DNA from: Pseudomonadota bacterium
Lineage (GTDB): Bacteria > Myxococcota_A > UBA9160 > SZUA-336
Length of the DNA: 64,000 nucleotides
Direction of reading: 5' to 3'
Assembly (NCBI GenBank): GCA_003247575.1
Contig: QJZC01000023.1
Coordinates: 47,815-111,814, forward strand
Program-made: the position numbers and the translations under genes
In this document: positions 53,279-60,882 of the stretch, in pieces
How positions within the stretch are numbered: the stretch's first letter is position 1
Layout of the letters: each line of letters starts with the position of its first letter
The notes under the pieces: generated by a model
What the model was told of the DNA's origin: nothing
The model's database searches: none
The model's input: only the letters and a program-made list of their open reading frames with translations

Positions 53279-54807
53279 AGCCCTTGGTTCGGGAGTTGGT
53301 GCGGCGGGGCGTGGCATCACGGACGATGGTTTCGTCCCTGTACGACGGTACTCAGAGCGAGATCCTCGACTGGATCGCGCAGGAGACCGTGCTCCGTGAT
53401 ACGGAGTCGGCGCTGGAGGTGCTCGCAATGGGACTCTCCGAAGATCCGCGCGAGCGTCACTGCTTCGACGTCTTCTTCGGGCGCAGTACACGCAGGCGCG
53501 CAGGGGAACGCGTGACCTTCCTGGCAGGCGGCCGCGGCGGGAAAACGATCATTCGTGCATGCGCTCCACTCTGGAACTCGATGGAGATCATCGTCAATGC
53601 ATACGACGACGGGCTGAGCACGGGCCGTCTGCGCGCGCACTTCGGGATCCTGGGTCCCTCGGATATTCGCAAGAACCACGTTGCGCTGCTGCGGGACGAC
53701 ATCCCCTCCGAGCGAGCTCTGGCTACGGTCCTGGACTGGAGAGTTTCTAGTCGAGAAGAGTTCGGGCGGATTCTCCGTACGCTCGCATCCAGCCCGGACG
53801 AGGGCGCGTTCGACGTCGAGCTCGGGAAGGAGTTCCGAACCCTTACACCGGAGGTAAAGTACTGGCTCGGCCACTACCTGAGCCGATTCCTGGAGGGCTG
53901 TGAGGAGGATACCCGCAATCCTCTCGACTTCAGCGACCTCTCGCTCGGCAACTGCGTCTATGTCGGTGCCTACCTCTTGCTCTCACGAGACTTTCCCTTC
54001 GCGGTCCGCGCCGTCGAGAAGCAGATCCTCGGGCTCGAGAATGCGTCGGTCCATCTCTGCTCCGACCAGATGTGTTGGCTGTGCGCTGTAGACGGGAGCG
54101 GGCGCCTGATCCCGACGGAAGCCGATCTCGTCGAGACCAAACATCGCAGCGGGATCAGCGCGATCTATCTGCTGACCGATCTGCCGGATCGCATTCTGCC
54201 CCGCGCGCTTCGGTCCTGGGATGTAGTACACGCCGGACTGAGTCGGTGTCTGGATGAGGTCGCAATCCGACCGGCCCTCGCGCCGGATGCCCTCGCCAGC
54301 CTTCAGGAGGCGGAGCTCCTGGTCTACTGCCCCGGCACGTTTCACTCGTCGCTGGCCCCGACCTTGCTGACCGACGGAATCGGCGAGAGCATCAGCGGCG
54401 GGAACGGCGTCAAGGTCTTCATGCCGAACCTCGACAACGACAACGAGAGCGTCGGCTTCGATGCCTCGGACTACCTGAGCCGAGCGCATGAGCTGCTGTG
54501 TCGAGACCCGCATCCTCGGATGCGTTCGCCACGCTTCTTCGACTACGTACTCTGCGACTCCGCGCGTGCGAGCGAGGCGCTCCACAGGCTCGCTCGCAAG
54601 CTCGATGCGGAGGTCATCGCGCGTCCCCTACGCGGGCCGGATGGACGTAGCCACGATGGCCCACGCTCTGCTCGCTACCTCGCGCAGCTCAGTGCGCTGC
54701 AGCGGGTGGACTACCGCCTGAAGGAAGGAGCTCTCGTATCGGGAGATCCGCCGAGACTAACGCCCGCCTTGCTTGAACCTGAAGAGGAACTTGGGACCTG
54801 CGCATGA
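53269..54807 (+). CDS. CofD/YvcK-family protein (phospho-moiety transferase-like)
   Basis: A 512-residue protein starting at the ATG at 53269 inside the preceding gene. The CofD fold is indicated by the N-terminal glycine loop GGRGGK at residues 87-92, the acidic pair at 113-114 (VNAYDDGLSTGRLR), FGILGPSDIRKNHVALL, and later ELLVYCPGTFHSSLAPTLL. YvcK proteins bind UDP-sugars and control cell-wall metabolism. CofD transfers phospholactate from a nucleotide-activated precursor. This one is longer than both (about 320-450 residues) and has additional N-terminal residues. The pairing with a nucleotidyltransferase favours a transferase over a regulatory role, but this is inference. Confidence 0.88.
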   Translation: MRLKPLVRELVRRGVASRTMVSSLYDGTQSEILDWIAQETVLRDTESALEVLAMGLSEDPRERHCFDVFFGRSTRRRAGERVTFLAGGRGGKTIIRACAPLWNSMEIIVNAYDDGLSTGRLRAHFGILGPSDIRKNHVALLRDDIPSERALATVLDWRVSSREEFGRILRTLASSPDEGAFDVELGKEFRTLTPEVKYWLGHYLSRFLEGCEEDTRNPLDFSDLSLGNCVYVGAYLLLSRDFPFAVRAVEKQILGLENASVHLCSDQMCWLCAVDGSGRLIPTEADLVETKHRSGISAIYLLTDLPDRILPRALRSWDVVHAGLSRCLDEVAIRPALAPDALASLQEAELLVYCPGTFHSSLAPTLLTDGIGESISGGNGVKVFMPNLDNDNESVGFDASDYLSRAHELLCRDPHPRMRSPRFFDYVLCDSARASEALHRLARKLDAEVIARPLRGPDGRSHDGPRSARYLAQLSALQRVDYRLKEGALVSGDPPRLTPALLEPEEELGTCA

Positions 54808-54855
54808 AAGCGCAGCCTACATGAAACTGCTCGCGAAGATCAGGAGGATCGGGTC

Positions 54856-55953
54856 ATGGTAAACGTTTCAATGGTGTCTAATGTACAGCCGAATGCGTCT
54901 TCGGAATTCTTGCCGGAGCTGATGTTCGAGGTCGAGCCGACCGTGCGATGCAACGCCTACTGCATCATGTGCCCGCGGGAATATACCCCGAAGCGGCAGG
55001 ATCTCGATGTGGAGACATATTCCACCATCCTGGACCGAATCGAGGAATATCCGGTGGCAGGGCTCAAGACCATTCACTTCTGCGGCCTGGGTGAGCCGAG
55101 CATGAGCGCCCACATCCTAGACTTCGTGTCGATGGCGCACGAGCGCAAGATCGCCACTTCGATGCAGACGAACGCGAAGTCCTTGACGCCCGACCTCAGC
55201 GCGAAGCTGATCGACGCAGGTCTGAGTGGCTTCTTCGTCAGTGTGGGTGGAGCCAAGAAGGAGACCTACGAGTTCGTCCTCCGAGGCTGCAAGTTCGAGA
55301 ACTTCGTGGAGAACGTGGAGGCGCTGCTCGAGAACAAACGGGGCCGAGACGTCATCGTGACGATGGCGTTGACTCCCACCCATGGTACACAGGCGGAGTC
55401 GCGCGCGATCGTCGAGCGCTGGCGACCGCGGGGCGTAGACTTCTTCTTCGCGGAGGAGGGAGTCGTCACGCGAGGCGGAACGGTGCCGGCCATGAAGCGA
55501 CCGGTCGAAGGCGCGTTCGACTCCTGCGCGCTCGAAGAGCAGGTCGAGCTCGCGCGTGACGTGGGTCTGGATTCGTGGAACGCGTTCGTCTTCTCGCGGC
55601 TGACGCGCCAGGAGTATCAGCACTTCGCCGAGAACAATCGATTCTATTGCTTCCTGAAGGACAAGCTCTACTACATCGGCTGCGATGGACAGTACTACCT
55701 CGGTAGCTGCGACTACCCGAAGGACTATCCACTCGGCCACGTTCGCGACTATTCGATCGAGGATATGGTCCGCATGAAGAGCGGCCTCGAGCCCAAGAAG
55801 ATCTGCATGGAGTGCGACGACTACGAGGGGCTCTACGGGCTGAGCTTCGATCGACTCGAGCCCATCCTCGCCGCGCAGGAAGGTTCGAAGCGTGTGTATC
55901 AGCGTGTGGTCGAACTGGCCCTCAGCAAAGGCTACGTATCCATAGGTGCCTAG
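54856..55953 (+). CDS. Radical SAM enzyme with SPASM-like domain
   Basis: A 365-residue enzyme with the radical SAM cluster motif CNAYCIMC (Cys32, Cys36, Cys39), a GLGEP SAM-binding segment and a C-terminal Cys-rich region (FYCFLKDKLYYIGCDGQ, LGSCDYP, KKICMECDDYE) suited to auxiliary iron-sulfur clusters. SPASM enzymes modify peptides, sugars or lipid headgroups by radical chemistry. No precursor peptide is recognisable nearby, so a small-molecule or lipid substrate is more likely. A GGAGG sequence precedes the ATG. It lies 48 bases after the CofD-like gene, in the same direction, so it is probably in the same transcript. Confidence 0.92.
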   Translation: MVNVSMVSNVQPNASSEFLPELMFEVEPTVRCNAYCIMCPREYTPKRQDLDVETYSTILDRIEEYPVAGLKTIHFCGLGEPSMSAHILDFVSMAHERKIATSMQTNAKSLTPDLSAKLIDAGLSGFFVSVGGAKKETYEFVLRGCKFENFVENVEALLENKRGRDVIVTMALTPTHGTQAESRAIVERWRPRGVDFFFAEEGVVTRGGTVPAMKRPVEGAFDSCALEEQVELARDVGLDSWNAFVFSRLTRQEYQHFAENNRFYCFLKDKLYYIGCDGQYYLGSCDYPKDYPLGHVRDYSIEDMVRMKSGLEPKKICMECDDYEGLYGLSFDRLEPILAAQEGSKRVYQRVVELALSKGYVSIGA

Positions 55954-55968
55954 TAGGAGGAAACGGGC

Positions 55969-56817
55969 ATGGTGACTCGCCGAAAATGTGTGTGCACAAC
56001 GCAAGGGGGACTGCGTCATCTTGGACTAGTCGTGTGGCTCGCGGGCCTGGTCGTGGCTATGCCCGCTGTGTCGCAGGCCCAGTCCGAGCTCTCTGCGAGA
56101 GCCGTCATGGAGCGCAACGATGAGCAAATGCGTGTCCGCGACGGCATCTACGAGCTCGAAATGCGGATCGTGGATGCGTCAGGGCGAGAGACGGTCCGCG
56201 GTCTGCGGAGAGAAGCATACCGTTCCACGGATCAGGATGAGTGGTCCCTGCTTCGCTTTCAGTCGCCGGCCGACGTAGAGGGAACCGGTCTCCTCTCCAT
56301 CGAAAAGGGCGAAGCACAGGATGACGTCTACCTCTATCTTCCGGCGTTGCGGAAGTCTCGTCGCATCTCCGGTCGAAACAACCGGGACTACTTCATGGGT
56401 TCGGACTTCACCTACAAGGATCTCCGGAGCGAGAGACTGAAGGCCAACCGCTACGAGCGACTTCCGGACGAGATGCTCGATGGAGAGCTGTGTGCTCGAA
56501 TCGTGGCGTATCCGACCACGGATGCCGAGCGGGACGAGAGTGGATACGAAAGGCGAGAGCTGTGGGTGAGCCAAACTACCTGGCTGGTTCTCAAGACGGA
56601 GTTCTACGACGAGCATGGTGAGAACCTCAAGACGCTGACGGCGACCGATATACGCCCCGTCCAGAGCGGTGACGACGCGGGAAAACTGCGTGCGCACGAG
56701 CTGCTCATGGTGAATCACGATCGAGAGAGGCGCACCGTCCTCGAGTTCGATGCGATCTCGCTCAACACAGGTCTCCCGAAGTCGCGCTTCACGAAGCGGG
56801 CTCTCGAGCGACCGTAA
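55969..56817 (+). CDS. LolA-like outer-membrane lipoprotein-sorting protein
   Basis: A 282-residue periplasmic protein with a signal peptide (LVVWLAGLVVAMPAVSQA). The LolA-like fold family typical of exporter operons is shown by YRSTDQDEWSLLRFQSPADV, DDVYLYLPALRKSRRISGRN, FMGSDFTYKDL and YERRELWVSQTTWLVLKTEF. Proteins of this type sit in operons with RND/MMPL transporters and DUF1302 proteins and are thought to carry hydrophobic molecules across the periplasm. Both partners are in this cluster. Strong ribosome site AGGAGGAAA upstream. Confidence 0.9.
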   Translation: MVTRRKCVCTTQGGLRHLGLVVWLAGLVVAMPAVSQAQSELSARAVMERNDEQMRVRDGIYELEMRIVDASGRETVRGLRREAYRSTDQDEWSLLRFQSPADVEGTGLLSIEKGEAQDDVYLYLPALRKSRRISGRNNRDYFMGSDFTYKDLRSERLKANRYERLPDEMLDGELCARIVAYPTTDAERDESGYERRELWVSQTTWLVLKTEFYDEHGENLKTLTATDIRPVQSGDDAGKLRAHELLMVNHDRERRTVLEFDAISLNTGLPKSRFTKRALERP

Positions 56818-56856
56818 TGGATCCGCGTTGCATGAACTCGAGAAGGTGCGGCGACG

Positions 56857-58203
56857 ATGAGACGCAGACCTGCTGGTGAACGGCCGAGGCGGGGGCGCGC
56901 CTGCCTGGTCCTTGCCATCGCTGGCGCGATGCTTGGCGAGCGGCCTGCTTGGGCGGCGGAGACCGACCTGGATCTGGACCTGGTCGCTCGAGTGTACAGC
57001 TACGCGCACGATTCGGAGGCAGACTCCGTGCGGGTGGGCGGGACGCTGCGGGCAGAGCCTCGCATCGGTGTCGCTTGGCCCTCACTGCGGATGCAGCTGG
57101 CGGCAGTCGTTCGCGCGGACAATCTCGGGTACGTACGAACCGAGAAGCTGCTCGATGCGGCGGGGGACGACGACGTTCGGCGCTCCATCGACTACGGTGA
57201 GAGCTTCGTGGAGTGGGACCGCGGGAGCTGGAGTCTGAGGGCGGGCAAGCTGCTCTTTGCATGGGGAACGGCGGACTCGGTCAACCCAGTCGATATCCTG
57301 AATCCGCGCGACTATACGGACATCGTCGAGTTCGAGAAGGTTCCCGTCGATGCGGTCGCGCTCACGCACTTCGGAGAGTGGGTGACCGTTACTGGAGCGG
57401 TGCTTCCGGGCTTTCAGCCCTCTAGACTGCCTTCCCCGCGCACACGCTTCTTCCCCCCGCCGCCTCCACGGGTCTCGGTCGGGCCCGTCGAGCTTCCGGT
57501 CGAGCTTGCGCTGGTGAGCGCGAGGCGGACGCGGCCCGATACGTCGAGCACGCGCGTTCCCGTCGCCCTGAAGTTGGACGGCAGCCTCCGCGGTGTGGAT
57601 TGGTTCGGGTCCTACTACCAGGGGGCCACCCGCGACGGACTGATCGACGCATCGACCCGCCTCTCGCCAGACGCGAGACGGGTCATCTCCGAGGTGAGAA
57701 GGGTCTTTCCGCGACAGCGCGTATTCGGCGCGGGGCTCGCGACGTTCTTCGGGCCCTTCGGGGTGCGCGCCGAGGCGGCCTACTTCAAGGATCTCGAGCG
57801 GCAAGGAGACGACTACGTGCAGCTCGTCTTCGGTGGTGACCGGCGATGGTCGGATCTGATCGGCGACGTGGATCTCGGCGTGAACCTGCAGTACGCGCTC
57901 GACCGGACCCGGGACCGGGGTAGGATCGTGAACCAGACGCCCGCGGTGATGAGTCGCGTGTTCAGCGACAACGTCCTCCTCCGGGTAGATCTCGAATTCA
58001 ATCCGGATACGAGCGCGCTCCTCGAGGCGACGATGAACGTCGATGACTCGGATGGCTTCGGAAAGTTCGAGATCGTGACGCGGATTCGGGGGGCCTGGCA
58101 GGTCGCCGTCGGCTGCGACCTGTTCTTTGGAAGTTCAGACGGCTTCTTCTCTCAGTTTCAGCGCAACGATCGTTTCTTCGTGCGCGTCGAGAGCGCGTTT
58201 TGA
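56857..58203 (+). CDS. DUF1302-like outer-membrane beta-barrel protein
   Basis: A 448-residue protein with a signal peptide (cleavage near AWA-AE), alternating beta-strand pattern and a C-terminal Phe typical of outer-membrane barrels. LRAGKLLFAWGTADSVNPVD followed by ILNPRDYTD is the diagnostic segment of DUF1302-like proteins. These accompany RND/MMPL exporters and LolA-like carriers and may be outer-membrane acceptors for the exported lipid or other product. It lies between the LolA-like gene and the HAD gene, whose TTG start overlaps its stop. Confidence 0.87.
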   Translation: MRRRPAGERPRRGRACLVLAIAGAMLGERPAWAAETDLDLDLVARVYSYAHDSEADSVRVGGTLRAEPRIGVAWPSLRMQLAAVVRADNLGYVRTEKLLDAAGDDDVRRSIDYGESFVEWDRGSWSLRAGKLLFAWGTADSVNPVDILNPRDYTDIVEFEKVPVDAVALTHFGEWVTVTGAVLPGFQPSRLPSPRTRFFPPPPPRVSVGPVELPVELALVSARRTRPDTSSTRVPVALKLDGSLRGVDWFGSYYQGATRDGLIDASTRLSPDARRVISEVRRVFPRQRVFGAGLATFFGPFGVRAEAAYFKDLERQGDDYVQLVFGGDRRWSDLIGDVDLGVNLQYALDRTRDRGRIVNQTPAVMSRVFSDNVLLRVDLEFNPDTSALLEATMNVDDSDGFGKFEIVTRIRGAWQVAVGCDLFFGSSDGFFSQFQRNDRFFVRVESAF

Positions 58204-58898
58204 GTTCGCGACAGGAGCTCGCGGCGGTGGTCTTCGATCTCGATGGGGTGCTCGTCGACACATGGAGAGCGCACGCACGGGCATTCGCCGACCTCTGGCG
58301 CCTCATGGGCGTGGCGGGCCCTCGCTACGAGGATGTCGCCGGGCGGCGCACGATCGAGGTGATTCGAGAGACGCTTCCGGACGCCACAACCTTGGAATGC
58401 GACCAGTTGAGCGAGCTGAAGCGAAGCCAGGCGCGTGCCTATATGCAGTGCACACCGCCGCGGATGCCGGGTGCAACCGACCTGGTGCTGAGGCTCCATG
58501 CGGCCGGAGTCGACCTGGGCGTAGCCACGGGCGCGTCGCGTGCGAACGCGGAGTGGCTGCTGGAGCGCGGCGGTCTGGTGGACTTCTTCTCAGTCATCGT
58601 GACCGCGGACGACGTGCCACTCGGGAAACCCGACCCGATGCCTTTCCGAGAGGCGCTGATGCGCATGCGCGCACTGCCGGCGAACTCGCTGGTGGTCGAG
58701 GACAGTCTTTCGGGGATGCAATCGGGCCTCGAAGCAGGAGCGGCAGTCGTGAGTGTGCATTCCGCACAGGTCGTCGAACATGCGCGTTTTCTGGGCGCCT
58801 TTCGCGATCTGCGCGCGCTGGCAAACTGGCTGTTTCGCCCGAGCCTTCCTGTGTCGAATCTCCCGCAATCGCGCGCGCTAGGCATTTCGGCAAACTAA
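58200..58898 (+). CDS. HAD-superfamily hydrolase (beta-phosphoglucomutase-like)
   Basis: A 232-residue protein that starts at a TTG overlapping the stop of the barrel gene (TTGA). HAD motif I VVFDLDGVLVDTW gives nucleophile Asp13 and Asp15. Motif II is VATGASRAN, motif III GKPDPMPF and motif IV VVEDSLSGMQSG. The helical cap follows motif I as in the PGM/phosphonatase subfamily. It probably removes a phosphate from a sugar- or lipid-phosphate intermediate of the cluster. The exact substrate is unknown. Confidence 0.9.
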   Translation: MSSRQELAAVVFDLDGVLVDTWRAHARAFADLWRLMGVAGPRYEDVAGRRTIEVIRETLPDATTLECDQLSELKRSQARAYMQCTPPRMPGATDLVLRLHAAGVDLGVATGASRANAEWLLERGGLVDFFSVIVTADDVPLGKPDPMPFREALMRMRALPANSLVVEDSLSGMQSGLEAGAAVVSVHSAQVVEHARFLGAFRDLRALANWLFRPSLPVSNLPQSRALGISAN

Positions 58899-58938
58899 GT
58901 CACCCGAGCCTTTCATCAAACAGCCAGGGAGCAGGATC

Positions 58939-59694
58939 GTGCTAGATGCGGGCCTATCGCGGCAGGAACTGCTGGATCTGTGCGAGCTTGTGTCCGAACT
59001 TTCGAAGGTCGAGGCCGATCCGCACCTCACCGAGTCCATGGCGCGCCTTCAGCCGCTGCTCGAGTTCGAGTCCGCCGTCGTCGGCTCCGGGCCTATGTCC
59101 GGCGCCCAGATCGCCAAGGTTTCACATCTGCTGTCCGTCAACTTCTCGATGGAGGCGATCGAGTCCTATGTCGGCGGCGGGCTCTTCGCACAAGACCCGT
59201 TGGTCTCGCTGCATGTCTGTCAGCCCGAGGCAAGGAGCTGGCAGTTCGACGACATCCGGAACCTCGACGGTCAGGCCGGGTGCGCAGCCTTCTCGGCGTT
59301 CCGCCAGTGCGGAGCGCGCTCCCTGACCATGGGCTGGCGCTGGGCCGACCGCGGCCCGCGCGCCGCGTACCTCTGCTTCTCGGGGACCGAGGTGGGGACG
59401 CATCCGCGACATAGCGCGCTGGCAGAGTTCGTGCGACCGCACATCGGCATGGCGGTGGAAAGGCTCGCGCGGGGCCAGGAGTCCTGCGGCGCGAGCGACG
59501 TGCTGACGGCGCGGGAGCTCGAGATCCTCGCCTGGATCAAGGATGGCAAGACCAGCTGGGAGATCTCCGTGATTCTCTCGATCAGCGAGCGCACGGTGAA
59601 GTTTCACGTCAAGAACCTGCTTCGGAAGCTCGACGCGTCTACCCGCGCACACGCCGTGGCAATCGGGCTGACGCGAGGATTGATCGAGCTATAG
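58939..59694 (+). CDS. LuxR-type quorum-sensing regulator (solo)
   Basis: A 251-residue regulator with an N-terminal autoinducer-binding domain and a C-terminal LuxR helix-turn-helix (LTARELEILAWIKDGKTSWE, then SISERTVKFHVKNLLRKLDA). Compared with TraR/LuxR, the pocket residues Tyr77, Asp86, Pro87 and Trp101 correspond to the conserved Tyr61, Asp70, Pro71 and Trp85, and Gly125 is near Gly113. The conserved Trp57 position is Ala73. Loss of that Trp is common in solos that sense modified or non-acyl-homoserine-lactone signals. No luxI-type synthase is in the window. The GTG start is preceded by GGGAGCAGGA. Lux-box-like sites at 49814 and 60764 are natural targets. Confidence 0.92.
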   Translation: MLDAGLSRQELLDLCELVSELSKVEADPHLTESMARLQPLLEFESAVVGSGPMSGAQIAKVSHLLSVNFSMEAIESYVGGGLFAQDPLVSLHVCQPEARSWQFDDIRNLDGQAGCAAFSAFRQCGARSLTMGWRWADRGPRAAYLCFSGTEVGTHPRHSALAEFVRPHIGMAVERLARGQESCGASDVLTARELEILAWIKDGKTSWEISVILSISERTVKFHVKNLLRKLDASTRAHAVAIGLTRGLIEL

Positions 59695-59816
59695 GCCTGG
59701 ATCCTGCGCTGCGCGGAGCCTTCCTGCGTGCGCAAATCTTCGTACGCGAATGCCAAGCTGACGGCTCAGGGATTGGATCGGAAGCGAGAGCGGCAGCGGT
59801 TCGCTGGGGAGTCGTG

Positions 59817-60683
59817 ATGAATGCGAAGACGGTGCTGGTGACAGGCGCGAGCGATGGGATCGGGCTCGCGACCGCACGGGGGCTCGCCAAGCGTGGAGCG
59901 CAGGTGGTCCTGCTGTGCCGAAATCCGGGCAAGGCTGAGCAGGCCCGCGCAACGGTGGCTCGCGAGGCGGCCGCGGCGCCTCCCGAGGTGATTCTTGCCG
60001 ATCTTGCGTCGTTGGAGGATGTCCGCTCCGCGGCGGACGAGTTCCTGCGCCGTTGGGAACGGCTCGATGTCCTGATCAACAATGCCGGTGCGCTGAACGG
60101 ACGCCGGCGCGACAGTCGCGATGGGATCGAGCTGACCTTCGCAGTCAATCATCTCGCGGGCTTCCTACTGACGCGACAGCTGCTGCCGGCATTGGTGAGG
60201 GCCGGGAGCGCGCGCATTCTGAATGTCTCCTCCGACCTGCACCGTCAGAGCCAGCTCGACCTCGACAACCTGCTCGACCCTCCTCGCTACGATGCATGGA
60301 GCGTGTACGCGGATTCCAAGCTCTGCAATGTGCTGTTCAGCTATCGCCTGGCCGCCGGCCTGAGTGAAACCGGGATCCGCGTCAATGCACTTCATCCGGG
60401 CGTCGTGGCCACCAGCTTCGCAAGAGGTAGTCACGACATGCGGAGTCTCGCTCTTCGCGCGGCCCGCTGGACTCTGCGCTCTCCCGACTCGGGTGCAAAA
60501 TGTTCGCTGGAACTGGCCACCTCGGATGCACTGGCGGAAGTCACAGGCTGTTACTTCGATGAGAACGCACGACCGGTGCGCTCTTCCGCGAGCTCCTACG
60601 ATTCGGACCTGGCGGAAGCCCTGTGGAAGATCTGTGAGTCGGCCTGTGGCTGCAGCTTCGATCCACCCGCCGGAGACGCCTAG
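59817..60683 (+). CDS. Short-chain dehydrogenase/reductase
   Basis: A 288-residue classical SDR-type oxidoreductase of the retinol-dehydrogenase-like kind. TVLVTGASDGIGLATARGLA is the dinucleotide loop, then NNAG, ILNVSSDLH with catalytic Ser, and Tyr165-x3-Lys169 in YADSK. It probably oxidises or reduces an alcohol or ketone of the cluster product, perhaps with the thioester reductase. A GTG at 59814 precedes the ATG at 59817. It follows the LuxR gene by about 120 bases. Confidence 0.92.
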   Translation: MNAKTVLVTGASDGIGLATARGLAKRGAQVVLLCRNPGKAEQARATVAREAAAAPPEVILADLASLEDVRSAADEFLRRWERLDVLINNAGALNGRRRDSRDGIELTFAVNHLAGFLLTRQLLPALVRAGSARILNVSSDLHRQSQLDLDNLLDPPRYDAWSVYADSKLCNVLFSYRLAAGLSETGIRVNALHPGVVATSFARGSHDMRSLALRAARWTLRSPDSGAKCSLELATSDALAEVTGCYFDENARPVRSSASSYDSDLAEALWKICESACGCSFDPPAGDA

Positions 60684-60707
60684 TCCGCCGAGCGTGGAAC
60701 GTACGAC

Positions 60708-60725
60708 CCCGCGCGACAGCGCGGG
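60708..60725 (+). terminator. Hairpin terminator between SDR and exporter genes
   Basis: CCCGCGC at 60708-60714 pairs with GCGCGGG at 60719-60725 around GACA, followed by TT. It lies 25 bases after the SDR stop and before the second lux-box-like site, so the exporter appears to have its own promoter. Confidence 0.55.
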
Positions 60726-60763
60726 TTGCGCGCCGATTCCGCCAGGCCTCTAGGGCCGAGCCT

Positions 60764-60783
60764 ACCTGTCTCTAGGGGCAGGT
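60764..60783 (+). promoter_or_regulatory. lux-box-like operator upstream of the RND/MMPL exporter
   Basis: ACCTG-N10-CAGGT has perfect arms with the exact spacing of the canonical lux box (20 bases). Its centre is 31.5 bases before TAGTCT at 60805-60810, a weak -10 candidate, and the exporter GTG begins at 60883. It lies about 1.1 kb downstream of the LuxR-type gene. Assignment as LuxR target is an inference, but the arm match is unlikely to be chance. Confidence 0.65.
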
Positions 60784-60882
60784 TCAGAGCGAGCGTCGTT
60801 CGATTAGTCTGGAGCGTGCAGGCTCTTTGGCGCGAACTCGGGAGCTCTGTTCTCTGCTCTGCTCTCTGGACGGGAGGTCATC

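Noticed and set aside
52379..54807. F420 biosynthesis operon
   Set aside because: The nucleotidyltransferase has the RmlA/GlmU-type signature and the second protein is closer to YvcK; no other F420 genes are present.
54806..54822. Third lux-box-like site before the radical SAM gene (CTG ... CAG)
   Set aside because: The arms are separated by 12 rather than 10 bases and the region is probably inside one transcript.
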